A DNA stretch of 64,000 bases, taken from NCBI RefSeq assembly GCF_000382885.1, contig NZ_CAVK010000124.1, forward strand, positions 18,008 to 82,007. Reading direction: 5' to 3'. Within the stretch, counting starts at the first letter, position 1. Each line of letters begins with the position of its first letter. The notes under the pieces were generated by a model, which saw only the letters and a program-made list of their open reading frames with translations, was not told the DNA's origin and made no database searches. This DNA is from Sphingobium indicum BiD32. Its GTDB lineage: Bacteria; Pseudomonadota; Alphaproteobacteria; Sphingomonadales; Sphingomonadaceae. Below are positions 43,301-44,294 of the stretch, one piece after another. Made by a program: the position numbers and the translations under genes.

Positions 43301-44294
43301 CGTGACGGAGGCTGCCGCTGCCGGCAAGCGCCTCGCCCGGATCAGCGTCAGCAGCGATACACCGATCGCGGCGGGCGAGCGCTGGATACTCAGCCTGGAT
43401 GCGACCGTGCCGGAGACGGCCCCTTACGGGTCGAGCGAAGTGCTGGAAGTGAAGGTTGAAGCGATAAACGCCGCTGCACCGTCTGCAACCCAGGATGATC
43501 AGGCGCTGCAACTGGTCGGCTATTATGGTGATACCAATGCGGATCGTCAGCAAACGATGGCGGACCTGTGGCTGGCGACGCGCGTGGCGCTCAACATTGA
43601 CAAGGGCTTTGCGGCCTGGGGCGATGCGCCTCCTTCGCTGGTTGCCGATATCCGCGATCATCGCCCATTCGCCAACCCGCACCTGCCGGATATAGAATTT
43701 ACACCGGCGAAGCCCGCGCCACTCTGGCAATCGCAGGTCGTGCCTCCGGCAGATTTCGGTCCGCTCACTTATGGCTTCTACGATGCGGTGGATCGCTGGG
43801 CACGGGATATCCATGCGACGAATTCGGCATGGTATGAGGAGGGCATGGATGGCAATAAGCAGGGCCAGCCTGACGGCGACGCCACAGCCCCGGCGGCTGG
43901 TCCTGACACATCTCCATCGCCTGAAGCGGCTCCGCAAGCGACGCCGGCACCAACTGCCCCGTTGCCAACCGTGTCAGCACCCGGCGATGGCCGGGTCACG
44001 GCAACAGATGTCGCGAAAACCGGCGCTGTGCAGCCGAAAATCAACATGGGTGCGCGACCTGCCGTTCATAGCGTGATGGCCGCCATGACTGACGCCGATG
44101 ATCAATGCTCGACATGGCTGTCGCGCTTTCTGCTCGACAATGGCGATGCTGGTGAATGCACGACTGGTGGTGATTTCATCCCCATTCTCATTCCCGGTCT
44201 TAATCGGCCGAGAGAAAAGACGGACGACAAGCGCCGCAAGGCTGCCATGACCGCAGGTAAAGGGCCTTCGGGCGAACTGGAGAAAAGCGAATGA
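7365..44294 (+). CDS. Giant LEPR-XLL multidomain exoprotein (12,309 aa)
   Basis: This is a predicted extracellular or surface adhesin/hydrolase. Order of parts (residues approximate): basic N-terminus 1-48; LEPR-XLL motif VEPRLLLAAD 52-61; 24 PPC-like modules in alternating pairs with three LamG domains and one L-type-lectin-like domain, 65-3450; 17 CARDB domains 3464-5660; a further PPC-like and IPT/TIG-like domain to about 5860; unassigned 5860-6600; propeller-like 6610-6890; Ig/cadherin-like repeats 7110-7980; YD/RHS-like 8170-8440; dockerin-like EF-loop pair near 8540; a hydrophobic Gly/Ala stretch near 9015-9070; second propeller-like segment to about 9650; lipase-like alpha/beta-hydrolase 9850-10190 (Ser9979); HExxH at 10830; Ig/cadherin-like repeats 11090-11700; PKD-like; cohesin/dockerin-like 11910-12095; Pro/Ala-rich linker; C-terminal tail with Cys12248 and Cys12265. 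There is no classical signal peptide and no RTX repeat. The start at 7365 is inferred. The stop overlaps the next gene as ATGA. Confidence 0.93.
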   Translation: MEHDVKALRILGDILARGRRSLDRLPDDWRMRRRAALRNSSSLANRLHFEAVEPRLLLAADVPPITGTIEVPGETDRFAFTLTEPKKVVFDSLTATNNIFWALTDQKGSIVSNRNLAQSDSYDFSGGNILDLQAGEYTLSIDGRADATGNYAFRLLDLANADVFTPGDVVNGLHKANETALYKFDALAGDSFFFDAHSYPAESTAWRLVGPDGEYVTGPNAFDDSGAYLLNRSGTYMMEIEGRVYNSATADISYSFTFGKITQTSAALTINERVQGRLATAGSSTVFDFDIASDSKLLFDNLIRRDSLKWSLTGPRGQVINNRNFNSSDSFNGDPLLDLVAGQYKLTVFADGDATGDFAFRLLDFSTTATAISAGDSFGTTIEDGGALANIAHATGAPLDYAAQGGTINRSWDVATLGELEVANDAALNPAAITVEAWVNARSGGGFYQGIVSKVNDTGWSNGYGLVRVGGNVRFFVNNWSDGFVEAPLATDQWKHVAGAYDGTTLQLYIDGALVAEKAYDAAINHSANALNIGAAPTGNYQFDGQVDDVRLWGMARSAADIASGYQRPLSGSEGGLAGYWRFDEATGQSAAGLAPGAMAASGVLRRGTETKLFRFDGVEDDHYFFNLLSASNNQYIRVYRPDGTLLLNGSGLGDIDLGKLPETGEYLIAVEGYLYNQGSAAFTAELLKVSDDAAALTLNALTSGRIDTGEADRFTFTLSEATKLAFDSLTANSALSWSLTGPFGAEITDRNFYYSDSAEIDTNGNQLLNLAPGTYTLTVDGAGDTAADYQFRLLNLASATALTLGAETSGRLEPGNETDMFAFTGQEGDAITVERISSTNANAFWRLYDPLGRLVTSARQFNDAVPLTLDYDGTYVLMLEGRVWEGAPVDYAIKVSRTGNTAPPDRGTGTAFTLGAAVGDTLGAADEIDLHSFTIATPTRVYFDSLTPDTGKSWALFGPSGRITPDRLFYYTDSFENYANTFIDLTQPGDYQIRVQGSTGAYSFRLLDFASATPVAADGSVTSSALTPVRETDIFSFTASAGEEIILDVRDYPNSASWRIFSSTGRQVFGPSGFDYHQLTMPASDTYYFVVEGRVWDSSASDNYGFILNRPADPAPIDLTLNDITEGTIAKTGDIQRYRFTVDTQKLVIFDNYSAEVYLEWAMTGPQTSVGNRFYYSDSYEQQNRTPMLLEAGDYELVVRGSQQVETGGRTLGDYKFRLLDAAAGTLLAVDGSSTSGTLDPGRETDVYRFTAAADEKIFFDGIQGAGNGSLKILDAFGQVVYGPTDFRDAAITMPRAGTYTLLVEGRPWDNTATINYQFALSRIEADPAPIALNLGERTTATIAKPTQKQRYTFTLTAAKSFYFDSFTPDSEIFWTISSAGLNLVSSNFYSTDSYENNADRIFTLPAGDYDLDISATAGKTGSAEFRLIDTASATALTFGQPVRSDLTPLRETDVYSFEGTAGETIFYQNLQSQPNASLRIIDPDGLQFVGPTNMDNREIVLPKTGRYLILLEGRVWDASASQSYGFTLQKPTNPTQTIAIDGTTNGLLTRPGKIGNALAFSAHEQIQIVDPALDLRQDVTIEFWINPDRQADAWSPIVYKADDAGQRGYSVWFNSSGLIHFSSMRGASNDTLETASGAVPYGEWSHVAAVLERSTGTMKIYINGALAASRSVSTALSNGSPDTPLIVSGTSEYNEAYRKFEGGLDEVRVWSSGRTEAQIAANMDAGAPTDTTGLALRLGLDAVTSGAVTNSVTGATIPVLRDLANVKGVVEGRLSTPGDKRTYTFTVAERTTMLFDSLHDNDQMVVSVTGPGGFSISNNLRNGDSYELGGSNPVFTVEPGTYTILVDGTGAATGAFAFRLLDLSAAPLVPFDTAISQTASGSSESYAYRLDVDPGDNLLFDVQQVTNSGNRVSYRLIDPYGRQIFGPVDFSSRETGALAIGGVYTLIVEPRVWREWPVDFRFAAYKVAATPPVAITLDGPNPQAPQIQPGKSGNALSLRGVDYVEVPSSPEVSPTRNLTVEGWFKLDRFTNSWTSLVAKSTHDTSPYRIAVNANGSVWAAVRDASGVQSIQTGGGLIAAGEWAHIALVADRDGGAMKILVNGVEQASGTIRISNNADAGEPLLIGQYEEVETSYGQWEGAVDSFRIWDVARSEADVAAGMTSPPMAGTSGLLYALDFESTALSGGALLRTTNANGVSGRIAQPGESDIYSFSLTAETLVMLDSLTNSGDINWTLTGPQGEIVSARRFSDTDSADFTASPVLRLGAGDYQLKIDAVGSVTGNYNFRLRDLSLGTPLTLGSPVSGTLTPTSETDIYRFAANAGETFFFDGGTVHNDMRWRLIDPFGNEIFGPNTIGNIDGQELAITGVYSLLIEGRSYTATVADYQFGVYPITTQSAALTIGSRVDGSIGTVGESDAYSFTLGAASKLVFDALTTATVFNWTLRGPDGVEVSSRNVHDSDGFDFGGNPVLSLGAGSYTLTIDATAENTGDYSFRLLDIASAEELVPDGTFNRTIGQNGQETDMFRFTATTGMRFGFDVISNSSGNNSWRLIDPMGQVVFGPVGLGDTDLMTAAMAGTYTLLVEGRRSATTDGSYSFIYNQPAILAAGGQTSQDFDVAGLPYILGNHRGVAAQVLADGGDNVIRLTDSLQVNSQNSIAFSATGSGRQDVVDLGFDFRLTRRAGQTGDADGFGLLYLPVSQYGNGGPGLLVTPEANLAGALGIGFDTLSNGEVNANHISIHYNGVKLTDIADPGLTLASGDWARARLVVERTDGGSLVTIELTPEGGATIAVVTDFFVAGMELEAGRLVLGASQGSATADQDFDNFAIAMTAAAQPMTALALNDAVSGSIAAAGAVQRYEFTLTEETAVVFDALTNNSALRWEISGPTQTPAARSFNSTDSAEFSGNPVMTLAPGTYRVAISATGANTGSFSFRLASLADGTAINLNETQDLTLTPGNLTEIYRFDASAGQSLFFDLLSGSNDPFWRLIDPAGNLVFNTTRVGDVEEPLLPLDGTYTLLVEGRVGTSAPQTLSFRVVDMVDSTTALTIGETVSGTIAASGAKARYTFSVSDPQYLIFDSLINTTQIAWTLTGPSGTILSRHFQNADAHSGASPGAIFFEPGDYAITVDANDDLTGDFAFRLLDLALASDLVLNAPTTGRLEPGNSTNLYKFTGAVGDEIYFDFISSPGSGQWRLFDPDGRVAMSANYRTDTGFITLEKAGVYTLAYEGQIGEGGPVDYQFQVDKVVHKSRTIDLGETISSTLDQPGQREDLLFTLTEETLVYVDALSPFGDVSWRLTGPAGDFAALPFTQTDSYDRSNAQVVYRLPAGDHVLRIESGTTADRDYSIRLQKLSDALPITPGVPVNGTLSPGSETDMYRFDGEAGDRFFFDRLSYAGVSTHWRLIAPNGRQLFAGDMNDVDTLVLPDSGSYTLLIEGYVQQAASVGTYSFNVIENTLIAPIRISSLEVRPSPDLIPIELAVSSSGTISSGSEITISWKTRNQGTRPTSGAWQDRVLLRNLDTNEIIGNILLDDSGTVITAEGERQRQTTLTLPTGNRGVGRIGVTVTNDVANTIGEENILGTAETNNAATLEFTSQLAPFRDLVVTDVAADPAGGWNPGDTVTVNWTTTNAGNSATAADFSERLFVRNSLTGQQVQVATVGFTGTLGAEAAAQRSAQIIWPAGILGQGVFEFSVVTDIFDQVAEANTAATGETNNSTAETITSAPDLQIRNLAITNSAPASGDVITLTWDESNLGNVGTLAGFDNRLLVQNLTTGETLLNSTIITTSALAAGESRARTTSFTLPEGQRAVGDIRVTIIADSNANGQTSVREAAAGVAAEGNNSAQAAVAVTARQYADLRVSNVSAPANGLGGGNITVSWTVTNAGVATADGVAWTDRVILSIDAIIGNADDVILGNIARNGALAEGGSYNGSGTLALPNVNSGDYRIFVVADAAQDIVEPDTRADNVGGPANVAITSRAPNLVTEAISGPTATVLGGDPFTVSWRVRNTGDAAAAGGHVDRLVLSADGVADADDLILAEVSRDAGLAIGDSYTVSVQARVQDGRSGDYRLILVTDAGSTVFENGLEGDNAGVSAPVRFAVAPSGNLVVESVTAPAGARPGETVEVSYIIRNSGTVTASAPWADRIYVDDDTTVSGATTLASVVRTFDLAPGEAYEVHQSVTLPVSLADGTYNILVRADVGQQVFEGGIEADNDGASGALTLTHPDLVPINVTLPGGVNPQSNSDIAMTWQIRNDGTGASIGGWTDSLWLSRDGIVGAGDIKLGEVVRGSSLGVGEVYDGALTVHLPIDASGEYRIIVQSDSTAAVPETSAGETNNNASVALTVGLAPYADLDVSNVTAPARTINDPARVTVGWTVTNIGTGLGTADSWTDRVYVSRDEIFGDGDDILLGELVHSGGLALGESYDANLDLILPAGFYGRYTLFVRSDATETVFENGSDANRTALAGFFDVSPIAWADLQIESVVAPTLAQSGTSIDVTWRESNQGIGLTNTGEWFDSVYLERTDGSGRILLGSVNHLGFLGVGDSYDRTANFTLPDGIAGDYRIVVVAPGGDDPRNQPYEFAFTGNNSGTSAPISISLAPPPDLRVTAISAPANGVEGGVVDISWTVKNEGLSAAEGSWVDKVYLRKAGDSGAGTLIGTYSYTGPLAAGTSYTRREEMRLPAKTSDRFEVIVVTDAADAVYEHTAETNNRSVDDESILVSVLPRPDLQISEIIAPDTVTAGATASVDFTVINQGLIEANGNWTDQVWLSLDDKISGDDILVSQLANPIALDSLESYESSSATFTVPLRFRGNVFVLVATDTGNAVDEWPNDTSASNVRAQQIYVEPVPFADLVVDNVVTNAQAFEGNSVPVRYTVTNRGAGTSNLGQWTEQIWLTRDKNRPHPGLGDILLTSLTYTGGPLEEGQGYDRELTVTLPASVVSGTYYIMPWVDPYATLLEDSLAINVNPDDPAEIQSSNYRARAIQIVGTPPVSSTRAIAVTDVTAPASAKGGDDFTVSWTVRSTGDAQATGWTDRVYLSDAPLLEDARNIFDLGSFQNLSPLDPGASYTNSATFKLNPAAAGLYVIVRSTLGGDPNALDNAKFASTNVTNAPADLQVVSVVPAAPGVIAYSGERTSVTYTVENKGAPVWSGTQYWTDQVWVSKDPTFIQSRAIYVGSVTQANSGLGTGQSYSNTLEFDMPPGVDGEYYVYVFTNTPSRPVVPADIVRSGNNDGLRDDTFRKFVFELPAGTVEQAQFPVVYREADLKVTELTLPDTLPAGGTVEISFRVENVGTRATREDSWVDRVYLSLDASLDEGDWLMSREASPGVIVRAENTHIGILNPGESYIAKVTVSLPFELEGDFNVIAAADSGLEQSGYAKSTLSPRLAGVRGAVNGKVREYAGEGNNLTVQPVTLTPYTPPDLQVAALSAPLRATRGQPFRVEYSVTNAGGATPTLQPQWDDLVYLSRDPFLDLTSDRFLGSIRHTGGLDAGDTYSVVKDFVVPGDLGTEAYYVFVVTDPARYDATGSLFEADERNNIRGSDVPMVIELPPPTDIQVTDIVAPDNKQAGDPVSISWTVTNKSTVTASGSWSDAVYLSRDATWDVGDKLLGRANFSGSLLADQSYTLSLDTTLPGAAAGDYRIIVRADARNQLFEDVGEANNITAAANATSISIEALTLGIPLSANLKPGQERLYRIVVPADQTLRLRVASDDERAINEVFLRHDDVPTSALFDATYTGPLAQELTAIVPDTEPGVYYVMVRGYSGPDEGSTVRLIADLMPMVITSIETDTGGDSRYVTTTIKGARFHENAILKLSRPGIAEFEPVAWEVVDSSTIIATFDFTDAPHGLYDLKVTNPDGAETVEPYRFLIERGIEPEVTIGVGGPRVILAGDQATYSIALQNISNLDAPYTYFQVGVPELNYNQYVYGLKFLEFFTNVRGIPEGAEGSDNANIPFINLESITNTNGQLLTSGFLFDQPADGFGGFTVNIRTYPGLKEMADRAFSAFQDRMNSLFPDLAPILDGGEGGLGDWWEAVKDKVSEIMPAARSTLDQLDFVGLYQQNTAVPSKDEIPFIPFRFHIVAAATTMTRAEFVDFQSKEARDLRTAILEANDAPAPLLALAADEAQWTDLYLAALEQAGLLRDEQDVPPIRTKQHIVSMMTTLASGILFGPGGSAVRSTGDLLAFFDQVRAYYGHQDGLMAAIEYMDPRHSDKYDGEIPVPALPVRADYDLGLSTPTHFEAFRIFVPWVPFDQRGAGLPADFQINGPEPVDGQEFAQLDFSRFFASEGQVNRLASITGPQTLDTQGWLPGAAELPYTVSFENAAGSARYTNEIQVVTTLDPDLDPRSFRLGDIKIGDINIDVPDGRTSFDAEIDFTATRGFILRVSAVLDLFQEPASASWLIQAIDPLTGEVLQDATRGLLAPNDASGTGAGFVSYTIVPGDDVATGERISASARVLMDGFAPEDTIVLSQMVDAAAPTSTLTAKRVGTTANFEVNWRVLDDVGGSGVKHVTLYAAEDGGDFKIWQRMLPEVTGVLVFEGEAGKSYEFLALATDIAGNREVPKPGVNAISDGSSVNLGGVPTVPDTTAPNFGQPPAPTPEPSTNALFTQAEALVPAAAPLSAPSEFDSVLSPFVARAFATGITRSTTEIGPMAIVETPEGDFLVSGGTNRGTIWKFSGQGGAAATPFAELDTAIFNMAFDADGGLWATTGGGPLLRLDPVTGAILDRFGDGVTIALAVHPTTGKIYVSTNSGISIFDPDDGSFTQWSRDENLRVGSLAFDNDGALWAVTWPDRKQVVRFTDRARAETMLTFDAPADSLAFGKAGTRLEALLFVTHTAGTVDDAGLAEPGGALTMVDTATLRRIDVAKGGSRGDVVITTSDGRVLVSQSNQVDIIAPATAPVVVATNPSPGAQIALPQAFLSVTFDQDMFAGSASQAGSVTNAEYYTLHHATLGAQQIRAVTYDAASRTAYLNVGNIPAGDYTLTIGAPLTSANGQRMGVNYQTEFAAFEDISTLVDILFEDTRLDRETGTISYKVTITNKTDGPITLPALLTIDPLGGFPGVPVGATGQTDDGRFLIDLSGALPPDGVLEAGESTSGRTVSITTSANRRLDFVTGIVANAVPNTAPSFVSVPPQSATVGTPLSYQVVANDAEGQAVSFGLLTAPAGMTIDATTGLLQWTPPAGTASITPVVIEAFDSRGAVSLQRFVLAIAGGNRAPEFTSSLSAVSSGEGQLFEFELVAVDPESQPLTYWADGLPAGATFDPATRAFSWLPGYESAGTYDVRFFVTDGLSRDEVVVTLFVAERNEPPQVVPVADRIAREGDLVNFRINASSRSDRELSFGAETLPFGATLNPTTGEFTWTPSYIQNGVYDIGFFVTDGETLVRFVTKITVGNANAAPVFDQLEGWQILEGQQLAFNVFAFDPDNPYYTPALRNAETGEAVETSETLRTVTVQLIGDIPPGATFDPDTYDFTWTPTNAQAGDHVVRFRATDTGDGTGVPLTTDIVVPISVFNQNRRPVVSPIENVTVAKDAVLEIPVSASDADGNPLVLALRNESPFRPLPNFITFVDNGDGTGKIRVAPGANARGDHVVIVTATDDGDGSGEPLGGGYAFTIKVTSPNEAPEIGYIGDVVAVIGETMTVTVNVADMDQDALTYAVAGLPGATITPTSIYGKALIEWTPTLAQAGSHDALVTVTDSGSGVVTPVNDTASFKVVVRAANAAPQLAPVGNHSITEGDALAFTLVGADADNDRLTFTMSGAPDTASLDPVTGAFVWTPPLNSSGEYSITFSVSDGHSSSSETITLTVANANQAPVFVPMGLQLAREGAPMVFRIIAGDPDADPLIYQAPNGLPEGMLFIPARGEIQWTPGYAQAGDHILRFTATDPLGAVDSIEVMVRVANVNRLPVLDEGYHAFLIGEEKRFTVRASDPDSEDVLTFSAEDLPEGASFDAVTGEFVWTPGPGQAGDYAVTLIADDGRAKVRQTILLRATIEPVPPVVRLELTPSFPAAPGQNVLIHAVADSLADITSLRVLLDGQEVLLDANGRATIVAGSPGKYIFTVTARDADGGEKTITQILKVRDPLDKSAPSALFDGTIDDAIVTSTLAITGTIDDSNLDGWTLQLIDGQGDVTLLGEGGTNLTATLATLDGRSLADGFYRLRLTATDISGRTSVDSATIELRTGADKISRYTTQHVDISTVLGGVPFDLVRAYDSITGKWTFLGLDADIVTSVGSQPSAGGALPAFEIGTRLFLTLPTGERAGFTFNPVEEIIGGQTFYRPAWTADGTHGWQFSSIDVQLRKIGGKFYDVDSGAAYNPGSPVFGDRDYALRAPDGTIYILDSQRGTVEIQKAEGKLLIGDSGVTALGGDALRFLHDARGNVTQVTDATGKASIYSWDDDNRLTALRDLVTGAGVRYGYVDGLLALEVPSSGAGKRIVYNGDGTVVTEAIVADLATPAVFTGQAVSGNLGAGGAESFAFTLRESELEGLPNTFVILRVETSGTVTPQIAGLTLLASAQAGGKLVTLFALSTSGLHELRISGSGAYSFEMRAAGDINGDAKVDGLDSAAVVAALAGSDVSGDGVTDAIDNQIVAANYGFRANQSPVIAATIPPEKTHVDLQRYVDLTKLATDPDGDSLYFRIVGATGGTAALAADGLGVLFTPTAGYSGAASIRFSADDGFGSSAEGVIDINVSDAALLSLNFALRQPAFAAPGESGGVGLVGQFADQADVALPYSYVTASVGHPDIVRLGTDGTLLALAQGSTYLKVSRGNIAAATSLTVGEPNSVRELMTQIYGIDAYPDSVTLLPSGGSRAIITSLDLTEETFANGAAAGTVYVSADSAIVTVDENGLMRGVGAGSTFVTVINGFSEDRVMVTVAPPVIGDDVAVNGAAGAIVQNADGVQIAFGPGALSGNATVTIDTLTEAELPIVMPTTDAFHFLSAFDLQVDGAEFNDTVQIAVPVAGNPGDQVWFFASVDLPVGPNGENIPVWTVIDSGVIDADGMARAKSPPFPGLSRRGAVLVAGAAKPLPILRLNVGFTALNALVFAPAIGIAAVGGLAGATVALGLAGAAIGSIALPLFAQLKEIQIYKDLAADQAAVRRIDLSPEFTQAELNDGKTILANFPPEAFQSDKGPVVSNVATLVANDGSTFVTITGLDFIDGEAGSISAKTSNVRVVLTHGSKRVVISNAVITGSVGGTQQLSFTAPPTVLLGASDITIVRPAVGSFGSASGEPNDFTELVESAVVKIDNKAGYAFVGDAKGVQIIDRKLSFDTTQPRDELIARIDLGAPVREIVVTGDLGAAFVATEKGIAVIDTLTLRQYDLNPNSSDDFIKVEGGVVTALAVDTENGYLYAAGLGKVYVINIDPGRDNYLKVVNDAQHTLNMEITSRGEQFGHITSMALNADATRLYVGLPVSEMFGQRPWINNQNSDAGLIMVVNVDEEQRPVEGEANIHGWRTVVDKVASGIEVFDIQPTVDPNKMVFVARGDRNRGAKLLEHTPAGTHVVTQIATLTMGQEIGVFEQPFTIAGLVISVDKKRSTDEGRFSIGRVPDLNLHNASGIAVTPDLEYMFVADWGLPTLYWYRDLDYSQLVDEFYRVGSKILVIQDPFGPNRRLVGATTPVPFAFLEELRVDSSGTKLYANYRGAGNIVIMDINKVREIAKRSDFDKLLVEFQDRAIDNPNYPFDIYNESTGEGAVDVTRHGRGLALNAIQALNLITPTSELDLHGDNPPPLTFKWEFDPTLIPAGSVMKTSFYLSTLAPGDGLWPDDPIRERGLLQQPDWQGSDKHPSRIFTKLNLESGKWRVTATGEVVPDGELPPGKFELTFDPEFARVLTGGQTYFWGVRSTEFGIRDFRQFTVLPDRVPSGTFNGVTVLTHGFQLDGIWTDNESFHQPAAFQEMGEMISRLGGGGIVLLYDKNEGTWVDMSDPTRVVTGSMLSAYAGKPVVLISDWVRESAHAEAGFSEAAADALFAALMDLDAESSNTLLSSPLHFIGHSRGTVVNSEIIQRLGYYGRVTSGIHMTTLDPHDFVQASLDIPVNTLLNIAKAYSSFKSLALAVRSVATAVGAVSSAVGSGGLTLVATGAILGGVGKGMVEAAGAAKMAFRIQKFQDLAQTLGVQLDPVKFGDFLDPDVKLWSNVSFSDNYYQDAASQTFTTATPNGRDIGPTDISRYLGGVVPGVSGFNLDDFAGLGAGGPHSRVWQWYAGTIDTNMTKFQGLDIYRRITDDGIRPKVFGLPSLDQWNMEPWYFVDPGKVTSPSMSVRIGAASQMVTGNTTSTTHFNITDGVGTGWFYSVAGGGADFRPIISGGEVDVTTDNSEAPNPGGAAVQSIYNGNFEQGTRESLNVHLERIATGELADDAGRFPISYEIPGFAFHGGQGFKLDLLGLPDADAIGKIDVAALFMVNTNPQALIKKVLVKIWEDFFDSQVSLANQITIGNFKLPTLSFVEAKLAAKVIGWAGFDAGKKIDMVNKYFKATNKVFTAAGMATEALNDGLNTLVESTGVTMSLGADTQDEAGLNRLKAYVSNAIENGFDKLFPNQDNYSLIMGASAALTKIIDSFLPDGDIWEAIKMETRRILPGLDSITHNFVYVPKDQPYLTFKVYKPYMLQPGAKIRVRFEGAGLPTVDALVANQEAGARQVDLGTGMFTSSEFSVIVPDEYKGRSATITITHENMAPTAEDKQDLEDAAFIDVITNAAKDLGTAVSQIYLLDDLRFTTVAAMNGVMPGSPQVAAEGVAITPAAPAVTLEQLASLVDDARLAWMAAGISDSDAQKLADLEFAITDHQDAALAVHSGNVITIDADGAGRGWFVDITPNGASEFLTSGGRLIAIDGSAAAGRYDLLTVLIHEMGHELGLSELPTTTVGRVMNEALGLGERRLPGLTDLPVVPVAAPVAGAVRTVTLTGTGSPASALAAVAPFALAVPGTAATAPFQNGDFGAATGWSPVGGGVVSGGLGVLAEDSRFLSSLNQKFVLPNGATEISFQIRSAALGANSALPPDAFEVALLDPVTGQSLLGELDGLDLSDALLNLQADGSLYLAPGVTVTGDPLTGTATVTVSLAGIDRSNGALLSFDLIAMGDLDSRVTIDNIMFEAVANNAPVATNDSGSGDEDQDIVIDLLANDNDADGDLLSVAILSGPANGTLIPPTVTGGAWTYRPDANFAGADSFTYSITDGLSAPVSASVAITVNAVNDLPALAVVQDRSAVQGSFVTLSLLGSDVEDIASDLTYELVSGPAGASVNASGLLSWTAGLPGIENFTVRVTDRDGGTAERSFAITVVVPGNAAPAFAALPDRDVNAGSLFTLQLAASDDDDTAGELTYTLISGPGGATLSPTGELRWIATGSGSSQVTVRVTDPDGAFDQRSFALNVVPVVGNTAPTLPVLDDIAIESGKLLILPITASDNEDVAEALTYSLVSGPEGAAISASGLFSWQAGDPGPQSVTVRVTDTGGLIAERSFAIIVSNPAPAFAAIPDRSVQTGGDVAITLSASDSNHAVAQLVYSLVSGPAGANVTSDGQFSWTAAGLGNQPVVVRVTDPLGAFAETSFNIEVTNVAPVFVAIPDRSVQTGGNVAITLSASDSNHAAAQLVYSLVNGPAGANVTSDGQFSWTAAGLGNQPVVVRVTDPLGAFAETSFNIEVTNIAPVLAAVGPIRVNEGSALSLQLVASDGDDAVGDLIFSLVSGPAGATLTDSGVLNWLPADGGADAVFTVRVTDPHGAQAEQSFNVAVTDVAPILSVSGLSTVLTGKTYTIALGSSDPGDDSPIEWVIDWGDGTASTSVAGGASAASHIYADDGNFLVSARLRNDDGSFSASPISLVVNDPPLLRLTLAGFVDGGLVVRVSEPLDALAGSQAVQLTDSSGNAIALTLGFATDGLGFTLTRADGRSLQYGSYDLIIADGAFISADGSVLDGNNDGLIGGAYQTSLTFSQSMAGSARLPDFMRGPGEHVDVPLADDAGLKVSFASQGGVKTMMFTVMYDPALLRVDGVLPGADLPAGASLGFVTEAAAAGKRLARISVSSDTPIAAGERWILSLDATVPETAPYGSSEVLEVKVEAINAAAPSATQDDQALQLVGYYGDTNADRQQTMADLWLATRVALNIDKGFAAWGDAPPSLVADIRDHRPFANPHLPDIEFTPAKPAPLWQSQVVPPADFGPLTYGFYDAVDRWARDIHATNSAWYEEGMDGNKQGQPDGDATAPAAGPDTSPSPEAAPQATPAPTAPLPTVSAPGDGRVTATDVAKTGAVQPKINMGARPAVHSVMAAMTDADDQCSTWLSRFLLDNGDAGECTTGGDFIPILIPGLNRPREKTDDKRRKAAMTAGKGPSGELEKSE
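7509..7547 (+). other. LEPR-XLL motif of the giant protein
   Basis: Residues 49-61 read FEAVEPRLLLAAD, matching the LEPR-XLL N-terminal motif known from very large bacterial surface proteins. It is preceded by an Arg-rich stretch (DWRMRRRAALR) and lacks the long hydrophobic core of a Sec signal. By position it is the best candidate for the export or leader signal read by the neighbouring machinery. Confidence 0.75.
7560..17715 (+). repeat. Twelve alternating pairs of PPC-like modules
   Basis: Two module types alternate strictly. Type A carries a core like FTL..A..V.FDSLT......W.L.GP and ends FRLLDLA. Type B carries GRL.PG.ETD.Y.F.A..G...FFD and ends G.Y.L..EGR. I count twelve A-B pairs. Three LamG-like domains (about 8500-9160, 11980-12610, 13290-13900) and one L-type-lectin-like domain (about 15170-15850) are inserted. 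Each module is about 95-105 residues and resembles the bacterial pre-peptidase C-terminal beta-sandwich. Confidence 0.8.
17755..24350 (+). repeat. Seventeen tandem CARDB domains
   Basis: Units of about 125-140 residues begin with a phrase like ADLQV..V.AP, continue with V.WTV.N.G......W.DRVYLS.D, and end with NN or DN before the next unit. I count seventeen. CARDB (cell-adhesion-related domain in bacteria) modules are extracellular Ig-like spacers. The units diverge well from each other at DNA level, so the array is old. Confidence 0.85.
28690..32670 (+). other. Ig/cadherin-like tract followed by YD/RHS-like segment
   Basis: From about 28690 to 31300 repeated units carry a core of the form P.F...P...A..G..L.Y.V.A.D.EG with GA..D..TG.F.WTP, the putative Ig (He_PIG) pattern common in exoproteins. 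From about 31880 the sequence changes to an RHS-like start (YTTQHVDISTVLGGVPFDLVR) and contains YD-repeat-like text (DATGKASIYSWDDDNRLTAL) near 32480-32540. A complete RHS cage is not present. Confidence 0.6.
36900..37960 (+). other. Lipase-like alpha/beta-hydrolase domain in giant protein
   Basis: The domain starts VTVLTHGFQ with the oxyanion-type His-Gly at residue 9859. The nucleophile elbow GHSRG has its serine at residue 9979. An acid candidate is Asp10008 in TTLDPHDF, positioned like the catalytic Asp of lipases with an LDP motif. The histidine candidate is His10180 in PHSRVWQWY. Spacing and order (Ser, Asp, His) suit an active lipase or esterase. A Gly/Ala-rich hydrophobic hairpin (about 37480-37620) is inserted before the last strand. 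Confidence 0.7.
39834..39950 (+). other. HExxH metallopeptidase-like segment in giant protein
   Basis: LIHEMGHELGLSEL places His10830, Glu10831 and His10834 as a zinc-binding HExxH followed by xxG, as in metzincins. The position usually held by the third ligand His or Asp is Glu here. A methionine follows in VGRVMNE, as in a Met-turn. The segment may be an active protease, a degenerate one, or a structural relic. Confidence 0.5.
41715..42242 (+). repeat. Near-identical 264-bp tandem duplication of an Ig-like module
   Basis: Units 41715-41978 and 41979-42242 encode 88-residue modules that read almost the same (RSVQTGG.VAITLSASDSN onward). Most of the few base differences are scattered single substitutions. 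Neighbouring modules of the same family are far more diverged, so this is a recent duplication that kept the frame. Confidence 0.9.
43080..43660 (+). other. Cohesin-like and dockerin-like pair near the C-terminus
   Basis: About 43120-43490 encodes a cohesin-like beta domain (VDVPLADDAGLKVSF, then FTVMYDPALLRVDGVLPG). It is followed at about 43510-43650 by GYYGDTNADRQQTMADLW, a dockerin-type calcium-loop sequence. Another dockerin-like pair, GDINGDAKVDGLDS and DVSGDGVTDAIDN, lies at 32977-33111. Intra- or intermolecular pairing is possible. Confidence 0.55.

Noticed and set aside
7365..44294. RTX/hemolysin-type substrate of an ordinary type I system
   Set aside because: No GGxGxDxxx repeats are visible and no ABC transporter gene is in the cluster, although TolC and HlyD parts are present.
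7365..44294. Non-ribosomal peptide or polyketide megasynthase, suggested by the size
   Set aside because: There are no adenylation, condensation, ketosynthase or carrier motifs; the content is beta-sandwich modules.
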